A stretch of DNA of 42,435 bases from Chloroflexota bacterium (lineage in GTDB: Bacteria > Chloroflexota > Limnocylindria > Limnocylindrales > CSP1-4): positions 5,109-47,543 of the forward strand of contig PMBG01000120.1 of the NCBI GenBank assembly GCA_003153755.1. The letters run 5' to 3'. Shown here piece by piece: positions 7,590 through 16,229 of the stretch; the first letter of the stretch is position 1; every line of letters starts with the position of its first letter. The notes beneath the pieces were generated by a model. That model worked only from the letters and a program-made list of their open reading frames with translations, had not been told where the DNA came from and did not search any database. The position numbers and the translations under genes were made by a program.

Positions 7590-8936
7590 CTACTCGTTGA
7601 GAGTGAACTTGCCGGTCTTGGGGTCGAACAATTCGGCGACTTCAGCGCCCATGCCGCCCGACGTTGTGCCGGTCACGATGGCACCTCCATTCGACAGCGG
7701 CGCCACGTCGACGGGGTTTCGTTGCATGTTGAGCTGGCCCAGTTCCGTCCACTTGTCCCGGGCCGGGTCGTAGATCTCGCCGCCCAGGGTGATTGGCCAG
7801 GTGGAGTGGTCCTGCGCCGGTCGGGCGCTCGCCTGCGGCAGCGGAGCGAACAGTCCGCCGGGAGTCCGCGGCGAGCCGGTGCGGCCGATCGCAACAACCT
7901 CGAGCGCGAGAATCCGGCCATCGGTAAGGGCGGCGAAGGTCCAGACACTCGCATTGGGCATGTCCGCCAGACGGCCGAACGCGCCTGTGGCCGGGTCGTA
8001 TGCCTCGACGGCAGCGTTGTCGCCGCCGAAGAGCATGACGCGCCCGTCGGGCAGTTTCGCCAGCAACGCGGAGTCTCGCGGCAGAGATGACGTGGCCGGT
8101 GCGGTGAAGGTGTTTGTGGCCGGGTCGTAGATTTCCGTGACGGCCGTCTGCCCGTCGGACGCTTCGAAGACGAGGACCTTGCCACTGCCGAGGAGCACGG
8201 CGGAGATGGGGTGGCCGTTGGGGTCGGTCGAGGTGTATCCCTCACCAGACGTCGATCCGGCTGCGGTGAACGTTCCGCCCACGGGGTCGAAGATGTCGGC
8301 GGCAACCTGGGCGACCGGGGACTTGTAATCACCCCCCAGGATCAGGACGCGGCCATCCTTGAGCGTCACCGAGACGGCGGCGTCGTGTGGCGCCACGGGA
8401 CCGACGGGCGTGAAACGGCCCGTCCTCGGATCGTAGATCTCGTCGGTGATCGCGTCCCGCTGGGCGTCGATGTCCCAGCCGCCGGCTATGAAGACCCGAC
8501 CGTCCGCGAGCAACGTGGCCGCCCCGCCGACGCGAACGATGTTCGTTCTGCCCGTGGCAGTGAATCTATGGGTGGCCGGATCGAAGATGGCGCCGGCCTG
8601 CGGATACAGGAGGCGCCCGTCGGCAAGCGTTACGGCGGCGCCGTCCCCCCAGCAGCGGTACGTCTTGCCGGTTCGGCAGGCCGAGTTGGCCGTCGGCCCG
8701 GGCGTCAAGCCTGCCTGGAGCGTGGCGCCGGGAGTTGGGGTCGACGTCGGGTTGGGGGTTCCTCCCGGAGAGGGTTCCGCGGACGAAGCTAGCGAAGGCG
8801 ACGGAGCGAGCGAAGGCGACGGAGCGCTTCCAGCCGCGGAGCCCATCCTGACCGCCAAGGCCACGACGATGACCAGGATCGCCGACGTCCCCAGCCCGGC
8901 GGCGATCTTGCGGTTGCCGTTGTTCCTGGTTTCCAC
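7590..8936 (-). CDS. Membrane-anchored Kelch-repeat protein
   Basis: About 448 residues from GTG at 8936, behind GGGGGAAG with 9 nt spacing; the open frame reaches to 9053 but the extra residues look non-coding. One transmembrane segment at about 11-30 (GLGTSAILVIVVALAVRMG) anchors it with the rest outside. A S/P/T linker (about 33-75) includes a tandem 6-residue repeat APSPSL. The remainder is a Kelch propeller: AVTLADGRLLYPQAG, ATLLADGRVFIAGGWD, SVTLKDGRVLILGGDY, AVLLGSGKVLVFEASDG, LAKLPDGRVMLFGGDN, each followed by an EIYDPATN-type strand. Such propellers usually bind proteins or glycans; galactose-oxidase-like catalytic residues are not evident. It is transcribed away from the exported protein gene at 9307. 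Confidence 0.85.
   Translation of the reverse strand: METRNNGNRKIAAGLGTSAILVIVVALAVRMGSAAGSAPSPSLAPSPSLASSAEPSPGGTPNPTSTPTPGATLQAGLTPGPTANSACRTGKTYRCWGDGAAVTLADGRLLYPQAGAIFDPATHRFTATGRTNIVRVGGAATLLADGRVFIAGGWDIDAQRDAITDEIYDPRTGRFTPVGPVAPHDAAVSVTLKDGRVLILGGDYKSPVAQVAADIFDPVGGTFTAAGSTSGEGYTSTDPNGHPISAVLLGSGKVLVFEASDGQTAVTEIYDPATNTFTAPATSSLPRDSALLAKLPDGRVMLFGGDNAAVEAYDPATGAFGRLADMPNASVWTFAALTDGRILALEVVAIGRTGSPRTPGGLFAPLPQASARPAQDHSTWPITLGGEIYDPARDKWTELGQLNMQRNPVDVAPLSNGGAIVTGTTSGGMGAEVAELFDPKTGKFTLNE
8791..8826. repeat. Perfect 18-nt tandem duplication
   Basis: Two identical 18-nt units lie at 8791-8808 and 8809-8826, inside the Kelch gene. They encode the doubled APSPSL in the linker and keep the frame. 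Confidence 0.85.
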
Positions 8937-9306
8937 GGCCGTTCTTCCCCCAGGCTGATGGTGCGATCGCGAGCGCGCCGCTTGCTCCGAGTCTGGCGCA
9001 GGAGGCGACGCCGGCAAATGCCTGCCGACCAACGATTTCCCAACCTTCGGCATTCCGCGCGAGATCCGGCAGTATCGCGTCCGACCGTGTCGCGGGACTC
9101 GCCGGACTCTCCGTCACGTTTGCGGCGCGTCGATGTCGGCTGGATTCCTCGATGTCGTTGTCCGCTGCCGCCCCTGCCGCTAGCATGGCTGTCGAGCGAG
9201 GCAGGCTTTGACGCGCGATCCAAACACCGGCCGCCGGGATCGCGTCGAGCCACTGGCGAGACCGAGCCTTTCGCCCGGGTGCGATTGCGCCCAAGAGGAG
9301 GGTCCG
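8937..9306. other. Divergent intergenic region
   Basis: 370 bases between the divergent Kelch and exported-protein genes. I see no convincing gene on either strand. It holds the ribosome binding sites of both genes (GGGGGAAG near 8946; AGAGGAGG ending about 9302) and a candidate rightward promoter at 9158-9186. Confidence 0.5.
9158..9186 (+). promoter_or_regulatory. Candidate sigma70-type promoter
   Basis: TTGTCC (9158-9163), a 17-nt spacer, and TAGCAT (9181-9186). It would give a leader of about 115 nt for the gene at 9307. Confidence 0.4.
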
Positions 9307-10323
9307 ATGAGATCCAGGTTTCGATTGTTTTCCGTCGTCGCGCTGGCGCTCCTGCTCTTAGCCCTGCCGGGCCTGGGCCTTGCGGCGAACCCGCCGCTCG
9401 CCTCACACGCCGGGGCTCTGCCGTCAACCGGCGTCGACCCGCAGGCTGTGGTCGTCTGCGCCGGGTCCACTGCTCCAACCTCCGTGCCCGGGGCCTCGGT
9501 GCTCAGCCTGGGCACGGCCGACGCTTTCGCCTACTCGACGACGGCGGGGTCGACGATCGTGAGCGCGACCGTTTCGGGCTGTACCTACTCCTACAGCTCG
9601 ACCGGCGATCCGGTCCTGGCGCCGATCAACCTCCCGGCCGGGGCCACGATCTGGCAGATCGACGTCTACGGCTATCTGACCGGGACAGGCACCCAGGTCT
9701 GGGCACTGACTTCCGAGAACCCGGCCGGCGGGGACAGTCTGTCCTCGGTCGGCGGGGCGACGAGCCCGAGCGGCACCGGTGTGACCCACGCGACCATGAC
9801 CTTCGCGACCGGCCTCACGCTCGCCGTGGGTAGCCACTGGATGCTTGATCTGCCCGTCACCAGCAGTAGCGTTGGCTATGTCGGGGCTGTCGTGCAGTAC
9901 ACGCTGCCCACGGTCTCCCTCGTGCCGATCACGCCCGTCCGGGTCTTCGACTCACGCATCACCCGGTTCGGCGGCCGGATCCTCCAGGCGTCTCCCCGCA
10001 CGATCAACGTCAAGGACGCGATCAACGTTCTCACCGGCGTGGTCACGACCTCCAACGCGATCCCGCAGGGGGCTCGGGCCGTTTCGTTCACCGTCACGGT
10101 CACCAATACCGGCAACCCCGGCTTCGTTGCCGTTCTGCCCGGTACGAACACCACGGCAACGGTTTCCACGATCAACTGGACGGTATCGAAAGCGACGATC
10201 GCGGCCGGCGGGATTATCGCCCTCGGGACCGGCACGGCGGAGCGCCAGGTCACGCTCGTCGTCGGAGGCGGCGGGACTGCCAGCACCGACGTAATCGTCG
10301 ATATCACCGGCTACTACCAGTAG
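9307..10323 (+). CDS. Exported protein with C-terminal LLDSR/DITGYF-type domain
   Basis: A 338-residue exported protein. ATG at 9307 follows AGAGGAGG. The signal peptide is clear: basic MRSRFR, then a hydrophobic run to about residue 26 ending GLAANPP. Residues about 30-200 are a T/S/G-rich beta domain that I do not recognise. From about 203 to the end it carries the module VPITPVRVFDSR ... VSFTVTVTNTGNPGFVAVLPG ... STINW ... DVIVDITGYYQ. The same type of module occurs three times in the PQQ-propeller lipoprotein at 32952-35534. This C-terminal module is common on exported proteins of Actinomycetota and Chloroflexota (from memory) and probably serves surface display or polymer binding. A strong hairpin follows the gene. 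Confidence 0.8.
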   Translation: MRSRFRLFSVVALALLLLALPGLGLAANPPLASHAGALPSTGVDPQAVVVCAGSTAPTSVPGASVLSLGTADAFAYSTTAGSTIVSATVSGCTYSYSSTGDPVLAPINLPAGATIWQIDVYGYLTGTGTQVWALTSENPAGGDSLSSVGGATSPSGTGVTHATMTFATGLTLAVGSHWMLDLPVTSSSVGYVGAVVQYTLPTVSLVPITPVRVFDSRITRFGGRILQASPRTINVKDAINVLTGVVTTSNAIPQGARAVSFTVTVTNTGNPGFVAVLPGTNTTATVSTINWTVSKATIAAGGIIALGTGTAERQVTLVVGGGGTASTDVIVDITGYYQ

Positions 10324-10340
10324 ACTCCGGACTCTCAAAG

Positions 10341-10380
10341 GGGGGCCGGGCCCGGGTACCTACGCCCGCGCCCGGCCCCC
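10341..10380 (+). terminator. Strong GC hairpin terminator
   Basis: GGGGGCCGGGC (10341-10351) pairs with GCCCGGCCCCC (10370-10380): an 11-bp perfect stem with an 18-nt loop, 17 bases after the stop codon. No T-run follows, as is common in GC-rich genomes. Confidence 0.7.
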
Positions 10381-10529
10381 ATGGCATCCGCTGCAGCGAT
10401 CCCGGGCCGCGTGCGACTATGCGTGAGGTCGGGCTCTCATGAGAATGCCCAACTGTTGATGCAATCGACGAGGACCATCACGGCTCAGCCGATGGCGACG
10501 TCACAGACGGCCCCCAGAAGTTGGAGTCG

Positions 10530-11903
10530 ATGACCTTGGAACAGAACACGCCGACCCCGAGCGGTCGCAAACGATCGCCTTCGCTGGCCGCTTTGCTCTC
10601 CTCGTTGTGGCCTGGCCTCGGCCAGTTCTACGTCGGCAACCGTCGCCTGGCGGCAGTCTTTGCCGCACCCGTGCTCCTCATCCTGCTGATCCTCGGATAC
10701 CAGCTCCGCCAGGGCGTGGTGGTCTTCGCCGCCCGCTTCGCCGACCCGGCCTTCAGCCTGGCTGCGATCGTCGTGATCGCCGCCGCCGGTATGTGGCGAC
10801 TCATGTCCGTCGTGGATGCTTTCCGGGCGGGGGAGCATCTCAGGACGCGTCGGGTCATCGACAGAGCGGTGGTTGTAGCGCTGGCTGCCGTAATCGTCGT
10901 CAGTCACCTCGTTGTCGGCGGCCTGCTGCTGGTGACTTACAACGCCGGCTCCGCGGTGTTCAGCGGGTACACCGCCTGGGCTTTGCCGACCGACAGCTTG
11001 GCCCCCGGGGAGACGCCAGGTCCAACGTTTGCCCCGCCGCCGACACCTGTGCCAGGCGGCCGCGTCACGATTCTGCTTATTGCGGGGAGCACCAAGGGCG
11101 CGCTTTATGACTCGATCATGGTCGTCAGCTACGACCCAAAGTCCAAGTCGGTCCAGATGGTCAGCGTGCCGCGTGACACCGGCTATTTCCCGTTGTACTT
11201 CGGTGGCGTCTTTCCGTACAAGATGAACTATCTGGCGGCAGCTGTCGGAAATGGCGCGCTGACGTCGCCAGAGGGGAAGAATCGGGCCGCGGGCCTTACG
11301 ACCTTCATCAAAGAGGTGAGCTACCTCGTCGGCGTCCCGATCAACTACTACGCCAACATGGACGTGGATGGGTTCGTCAAGATGATCGACGCGGTCGGGG
11401 GGATCGATGTCGTCAATCCCAAGGCAATCACCGACCCCACGTACGACTGGCTCGACAACGGCCGAACCCCGAATGGCTTCTACCTATCCCCCGGTCCTCA
11501 CGCCCTGAACGGCAGGCAGGCCCTTGCCTATGTGAGATCCCGCCACACAAATGGCGATTACGATTGGGGGAGAGATGGGCGACAGCAGGAGGTCCTGGTG
11601 GACCTGCTGCACAAGATGGCCCAGCCGAGCGAGATACTGGCCATCCCCGGCCTCATCTCCACCATCGGATCGAGCGTCTCCACGGACTTCCCGGCCAACC
11701 AGGTGGCGGACTATGTGGCGATGGGGCAGTCCGTCGCGACCGGTGACATCAAGCAGGTGGTGCTGGGGCCGCCCTACGAGATCTCGGCGCGCGGAGGGAC
11801 GTATTGCCTTCTCAACGACAAGTTGGCGGCTCTGTCAATCGAGTGGTTTGGGACGGACAGCACCTGGTATGGCAAGCCCGCGCCGGCCCGTACCTGTCCA
11901 TAG
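10530..11903 (+). CDS. LytR-CpsA-Psr (LCP) family wall-polymer ligase
   Basis: A 457-residue membrane protein. The LCP domain spans about residues 170-370: VTILLIAG, DSIMVVSYDPKSKSVQMVSVPRDTG, MDVDGFVKMIDAVGGIDV, and HALNGRQALAYVRSRHTNGDYDWGRDGRQQEVL. These contain the arginines and aspartates that bind the polyprenyl-pyrophosphate substrate in the family. LCP proteins move glycopolymers from lipid carriers to the cell wall or to protein. The N-terminus is unusual: residues 18-60 (LLSSLWPGLGQFYVGNRRLA) look like a TM2-type helical hairpin, and two more helices follow (about 75-90 and 118-138), where most LCP proteins have one. ATG at 10530 is preceded by GGAG; a TTG 9 bases upstream is possible. 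Confidence 0.88.
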   Translation: MTLEQNTPTPSGRKRSPSLAALLSSLWPGLGQFYVGNRRLAAVFAAPVLLILLILGYQLRQGVVVFAARFADPAFSLAAIVVIAAAGMWRLMSVVDAFRAGEHLRTRRVIDRAVVVALAAVIVVSHLVVGGLLLVTYNAGSAVFSGYTAWALPTDSLAPGETPGPTFAPPPTPVPGGRVTILLIAGSTKGALYDSIMVVSYDPKSKSVQMVSVPRDTGYFPLYFGGVFPYKMNYLAAAVGNGALTSPEGKNRAAGLTTFIKEVSYLVGVPINYYANMDVDGFVKMIDAVGGIDVVNPKAITDPTYDWLDNGRTPNGFYLSPGPHALNGRQALAYVRSRHTNGDYDWGRDGRQQEVLVDLLHKMAQPSEILAIPGLISTIGSSVSTDFPANQVADYVAMGQSVATGDIKQVVLGPPYEISARGGTYCLLNDKLAALSIEWFGTDSTWYGKPAPARTCP

Positions 11904-12015
11904 TCGCTTCGGGCCACGCACGGGGCCATATCCGCGGCCGCGGCCCGTCTAGGTCGCGACCCAGTACGTGATGCGGCGCCGCGACATCGGCCACCCGGAG
12001 TAGCATCGGCGGGAG

Positions 12016-12038
12016 ACTCGGGGCCTTGAACGCCGAGT
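12016..12038. repeat. Inverted repeat before the GH-A gene
   Basis: ACTCGG (12016-12021) and CCGAGT (12033-12038) flank an 11-nt spacer in the leader of the hydrolase gene at 12077. It could be an operator or a small RNA hairpin; a TAGCAT box lies just upstream at 12001-12006. Confidence 0.3.
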
Positions 12039-12076
12039 CACCGCGATCGTCGAAGCGCTGCGAATGGGAGGAACGA

Positions 12077-13177
12077 GTGCCCGCCCTGGATATCCGCCAT
12101 CCGCGAGCTATCGCGATGTGGGACATCTCGTGGCTCCTGCGACGCTGGCCGGGGGCCGGATACGAAGACTGGGACAAGGCTCTCGACGAGTTGGTCGAGC
12201 GCGGTTACGACGCGGTGCGGCTGGAGGCCTTCCCCCACATGCTGTCCGTCGACCCGGGCGCCGAATGGGAGTTCCTTCCGGGCGCCGATTGCCACGACTG
12301 GGCTGCGCCGCTGCCGGTTCACGCCAGCCCCTGGCCGGCTCTCGCGGATTTCACCCGTCGTTGCCGGGACCGTGGCGTGGCAGTAGGTCTCTCGACGTGG
12401 TTCCCCCAGGATCCCACCGAGGCTCGCCTCCGGATCAAGTCGCCCGAGGATCACGCTGCGGTCTGGGCGAGCACCCTGGACCTATTCGAGGCCGAGGGCC
12501 TTCTCGACGCGCTGCTCTACGTGGACCTCTGTAACGAATGGCCGCACCCGAATTGGGCGCCGTTCTTCAAGGATCAACCGGCAGGCGCCGGCCACGATGA
12601 CTGGAGCACCGAACCGGCGATGGCCTGGATGCGAACGGCGATCGACGCCTTCAGACCCATGTCGCGCGGTCTGCCGTTGACCTTCTCCGTCCTGCCCAAC
12701 AAACGGTGGGCTCGCCGCGATCTGGGTTTCCTTGACTTCCTGGAGCCGCACATCTGGATGAGCCAGGCCTCCGACTACTACGATCTGATGGCCTACGACT
12801 ACCCGGCGCAGGGCCTGGGTGGGTACCGGAAGCTCCAGCAGCAGGCCCGGCCCCTCTACGAGTCGGATCCGGATCACTTCCGGTCCGAGTTGGTGCGGCT
12901 GATTCGCGAAACCGCCGCGCTGTCCGTCGAAATCGATAGACCGGTCGCGACGACCGAGTGCTGGGCCCTTGTGGAATGGCGGGACCTGCCCGGTCTCGAC
13001 TGGGCGCTCATCAAGGAGCTCTGCGAGTTGGGAGTCCGGACCGCGGTGGAGACGGGCCGCTGGTCGGCGATCGCAACGAGCAATTTCTGCGAGCCGCAGT
13101 TCGTGGGCATGTGGCGCGACGTGGACTGGCACAAGGAGCTGACGAGCCTGATCAAGCGGACCGGACGGGAAGGCTGA
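12077..13177 (+). CDS. Cellulase-like glycoside hydrolase (clan GH-A fold)
   Basis: A 366-residue protein without a signal peptide, so probably cytoplasmic. GTG at 12077 is chosen because GGGAGGA lies 4-5 nt upstream. The pattern is that of the sugar-binding cellulase-like family with a TIM barrel: MWDISWLLRRWPGAGYEDWDKALDELVERGYDAVRLEAFP at the start, then DALLYVDLCNEWPH with the clan GH-A Asn-Glu pair N153-E154 (acid/base), and RPVATTECWALVEW with E294 as the likely nucleophile at the end of a late strand. The two glutamates and their spacing fit a retaining hydrolase. The substrate is not shown; a beta-glucoside or short plant oligosaccharide taken up after exoglucanase action would fit the GH6 gene 5 kb away, but that is inference. 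Confidence 0.8.
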   Translation: MPALDIRHPRAIAMWDISWLLRRWPGAGYEDWDKALDELVERGYDAVRLEAFPHMLSVDPGAEWEFLPGADCHDWAAPLPVHASPWPALADFTRRCRDRGVAVGLSTWFPQDPTEARLRIKSPEDHAAVWASTLDLFEAEGLLDALLYVDLCNEWPHPNWAPFFKDQPAGAGHDDWSTEPAMAWMRTAIDAFRPMSRGLPLTFSVLPNKRWARRDLGFLDFLEPHIWMSQASDYYDLMAYDYPAQGLGGYRKLQQQARPLYESDPDHFRSELVRLIRETAALSVEIDRPVATTECWALVEWRDLPGLDWALIKELCELGVRTAVETGRWSAIATSNFCEPQFVGMWRDVDWHKELTSLIKRTGREG

Positions 13178-13234
13178 GGCCCGGGCCTGCCTGAGCTTCG
13201 GCAACGGAAGCCCTGGGTCGGGTCGCGCGTCGCG

Positions 13235-16015
13235 CTACTCGGCCGTGGGAGCGTCCAGGACTTCGCGGACCCGGCGCGCCAGTCGATCCGGCGTGTACGG
13301 CTTTGCCAGAAACGCATAGCCCACACCCGGCGCTTCGGCCAGGACCGTGGCATCGGCGTGGCCCGACATCAGCAGCGCTCGCGCCCGAGGGACCATGGCG
13401 GAGAGTTCCCGGATGAGTGCCGGCCCGCTCATGCCCGGCATCATGACGTCGCTGACGACAAGGTCGATCGTGTCGCCGACTCGGAGCGCGACCCGAATCG
13501 CATCGGCGCCGTTGGCCGCCTCGAGGACCCGGTAGCCGTGGGCACGGAGGCCGAGGACCGCCAGCGTGCGAACTCGCGGCTCGTCCTCGACCACGAGCAC
13601 GGTCTCGTTCCCGGTGGAAGCTGTCTTATCCGATGGGGCTACGGATTGGGGATCCGCGGGCCCACCCGTACTCGGCAGGTGAATCCGGAACATCGTTCCG
13701 CGGCGCAGCTCGGAGTAGACATCCATGTGACCGGACAGCTGGTTGACGATCCCGTGACAGGTCGCCAGCCCGAGACCCGTGCCCTTGCCCAGTTCCTTTG
13801 TCGTAAAGAATGGTTCGAACACGCGCGAGCGCACCTCTTCGGACATCCCTTCGCCCGTGTCGGTCACGGCCAGGAGGACATGCGGTCCCGGCACCGCGCC
13901 GGGATGCGCCTTGGCGGTCTCCGTGTCGATGAACTCGTTGGCGACCTCGATCAGCAGCCTGCCGCCGCCGGGCATCGCGTCCCGGGCGTTGACGGTGAGG
14001 TTGACGAGCAGCTGCTGAATCTGGCCCGGATCGGCCACGACGGTCTGCGTATCCGTCGCGAGCGACGTCTCGATCTCGATGTCGTCCCCGAGTAACCGCT
14101 GCAGCATCTTGAGTGAGTCGGTAACCAGCGAACTGAGATCCAGGCGCACCGGAGCGACGAGCTGACGGCTGGCGAAGGTGAGCAGCTGCCTGGTCAGACT
14201 GGCCGCGCGCTCCCCGGCCGCGGCAACTTCGGCGAGGTCGACCCGCGCAGGATGGTCGGGTGGCAGCTCGGGAGGTAGATCGCCGCGGCACATCTCAACG
14301 TACCCCAGGATCGCCGTGAGGAGGTTGTTGAAATCGTGGGCCACGCCGCCGGCAAGCCGGCCGATCCCCTCCATCTTCTGCGCCTGCAGGAGCTGGTTCT
14401 GGAGCAACTTCGGTTCGGTGATGTCCTGGATCAGTCCGTCGTAGCCGGCCAGATCGCCGTCCTCGTCGAATCGAAGCACGAGCGTCTGCCGGACCCAGCA
14501 AACCATCCCGTCCTTGCGGCGAAGGCGATGCTCGATCGGCGTGATGCGCACGCCCGTGAGAGCGCGCCGCAGGTTCTCCTCGACGAGTTCCCGGTCTTCC
14601 TCTACCACCAGGCTGTCCCAAAGCCCGGGATCCGCATTGAGCTCCTCGGGGGTGTACCCGGTGACCGCCACTGAGCCCTGGCCATGGCTTACGCCGACCG
14701 GCACGCCACGCTCGATGCGCACATTCACGATGTAGTTGGTGATCGCGTCGATGATGTGCCGGTACCGTTCCTCGCTCTCGCGCCGACCCTCTTCGGCGGC
14801 CTTGCGAGCCGTGATGTCCTCCGAGAGTCCCAGCACGTACCGCGGTTTGCCGTCGTCCCCGAAGATGGGCACCTTTATCGTGTGCATCACGACGACGCCT
14901 TGCTCCGGGTTGGTGATGGTCTCCTCGGCGATTTCCACCACCTGACCCGACGTCGCCACAAGCCGATCGAACGCGCTGAAGTGCGCCTCCTCGTCGGCAG
15001 GCACGAGGTCCGAGCTGTCCTGATCGACGAGGACGTCCCGAGAGCGGCCAAGCATCCGCTCGCCGGCCTTGTTGATACGGACGAATCGGAAGGTCCTGGC
15101 GTCCTTGACGAAGACCATGACCGGGATGTGCTCGATGATGCTGTCCAGGAACCGTTCGCTTTCCCGAAGCGCTTCCTGAGCGCGCTTCTGGTCGGTGATG
15201 TCCTGGTAGGCTCCGAGGACCCCGATGACACGGCCCTCCTTGTCGCGCATTGGCACCTTGCTCGTACGCGCCCACCCGTCGGTGCCGTCGGTTCGGGTCA
15301 TCGGCTCTTCGTACTCGATGCGCCCCGTCCCGCTGCGCATGATTTCCTGGTCGTCGGCCCGATACGCCTCCGCGTCGGCCGGCGCGTGGATGTCGAAGTC
15401 CGTCTTGCCGACGATCTCGGACGGATCGGCGAAGCCCAGGTTTCGTGCCAGGGCGGTATTGCAGCCGACGAAGACCGAATCGAGATCCTTCCAGAAGACG
15501 CGTTGCGGGAAGGTGTCGAGGACGGACCGCAGCATCTCCTGCGACCGGAATAGCTCGTCCTCGGCGCGTCGGTATGCGGTGGCATCTCGAACGGATACCG
15601 CGCAGCCGTCACCGACTTTGCTGAGTCTGACCTCGACGCCGCGGGTGGGGCCGTCGGCCCATCCAAGACCGCGCTGCTGCTCCGAGGAATGCCAGGTGCG
15701 GGGCTCGCCCGTCTCGACGATTTGCACGCAGAGGTCGAAGAGGTCGTTGGCCCTGGCCTGGAACAACCCGAGCGCTCGATGCCCGACGAGCCGCTCGCGC
15801 GCCAAGCCGACGTTCCGACTGAAGGCGTCGTTGACGTAGTCGATCCGGAAGTCGACGATTTCCGCAGCGTCGTCCCGGATGGCGCTCAGAAACACAATCC
15901 CGTCGGCCATGGCGTCGACGAAGACCGCGTACAGGCCATCGATCGTCGCAGGTTCGACGGTGAGGCGAGTTGCGGCCGCCTCTTCCGGCCCGGGCCGTCG
16001 ATCATGCGAACTCAT
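13235..16015 (-). CDS. Hybrid histidine kinase with four PAS domains and a receiver
   Basis: A 926-residue soluble hybrid sensor kinase. ATG at 16015 is chosen for the GGAG 8 nt upstream. Four PAS domains lie at about 26-140, 165-275, 290-405 and 415-540, the later ones ending in the PAC-type phrase DITxxK. The dimerisation/phosphoacceptor domain has GRLAGGVAHDFNNLLTAILG with H560. The ATPase domain shows VNLTVNARDAM (N box), DTGEGMSE (G1) and GKGTGLGLATCHGIV (G2). A C-terminal receiver (about 800-920) has VLVVEDEPRV, the phosphorylated aspartate D856 in DLVVSDVMMPG, and the lysine in FLAKPYTPD. No transmembrane helix is seen, so the PAS domains sense internal signals such as redox, oxygen or ligands. 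It has no partner regulator nearby. It is read away from the acyltransferase gene. Confidence 0.93.
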   Translation of the reverse strand: MSSHDRRPGPEEAAATRLTVEPATIDGLYAVFVDAMADGIVFLSAIRDDAAEIVDFRIDYVNDAFSRNVGLARERLVGHRALGLFQARANDLFDLCVQIVETGEPRTWHSSEQQRGLGWADGPTRGVEVRLSKVGDGCAVSVRDATAYRRAEDELFRSQEMLRSVLDTFPQRVFWKDLDSVFVGCNTALARNLGFADPSEIVGKTDFDIHAPADAEAYRADDQEIMRSGTGRIEYEEPMTRTDGTDGWARTSKVPMRDKEGRVIGVLGAYQDITDQKRAQEALRESERFLDSIIEHIPVMVFVKDARTFRFVRINKAGERMLGRSRDVLVDQDSSDLVPADEEAHFSAFDRLVATSGQVVEIAEETITNPEQGVVVMHTIKVPIFGDDGKPRYVLGLSEDITARKAAEEGRRESEERYRHIIDAITNYIVNVRIERGVPVGVSHGQGSVAVTGYTPEELNADPGLWDSLVVEEDRELVEENLRRALTGVRITPIEHRLRRKDGMVCWVRQTLVLRFDEDGDLAGYDGLIQDITEPKLLQNQLLQAQKMEGIGRLAGGVAHDFNNLLTAILGYVEMCRGDLPPELPPDHPARVDLAEVAAAGERAASLTRQLLTFASRQLVAPVRLDLSSLVTDSLKMLQRLLGDDIEIETSLATDTQTVVADPGQIQQLLVNLTVNARDAMPGGGRLLIEVANEFIDTETAKAHPGAVPGPHVLLAVTDTGEGMSEEVRSRVFEPFFTTKELGKGTGLGLATCHGIVNQLSGHMDVYSELRRGTMFRIHLPSTGGPADPQSVAPSDKTASTGNETVLVVEDEPRVRTLAVLGLRAHGYRVLEAANGADAIRVALRVGDTIDLVVSDVMMPGMSGPALIRELSAMVPRARALLMSGHADATVLAEAPGVGYAFLAKPYTPDRLARRVREVLDAPTAE

Positions 16016-16216
16016 GCTGACTCCGACCGTTCGTATCCCCGGGCTATGGTAACCACTCGGACCGACAGCGCGGCAGCCTGCGGGACCCTTCGATATGGTA
16101 TCGGTGTGAACCCGGCCTGCCTGGAGTCCCGATAGGGCGGGGTCGACTCGCGTCGAGGCCGAGCGGGCGATGATCGCCGCGGTAGGCAGACGAGCCATGC
16201 GCCACCGCTGAACCAC

Positions 16217-16222
16217 TAGACT
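16217..16222 (+). promoter_or_regulatory. -10 box TAGACT, probable leaderless start
   Basis: TAGACT ends 7 nt before the ATG at 16230, and no Shine-Dalgarno is present between them. Confidence 0.45.
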
Positions 16223-16229
16223 GGTCGGC

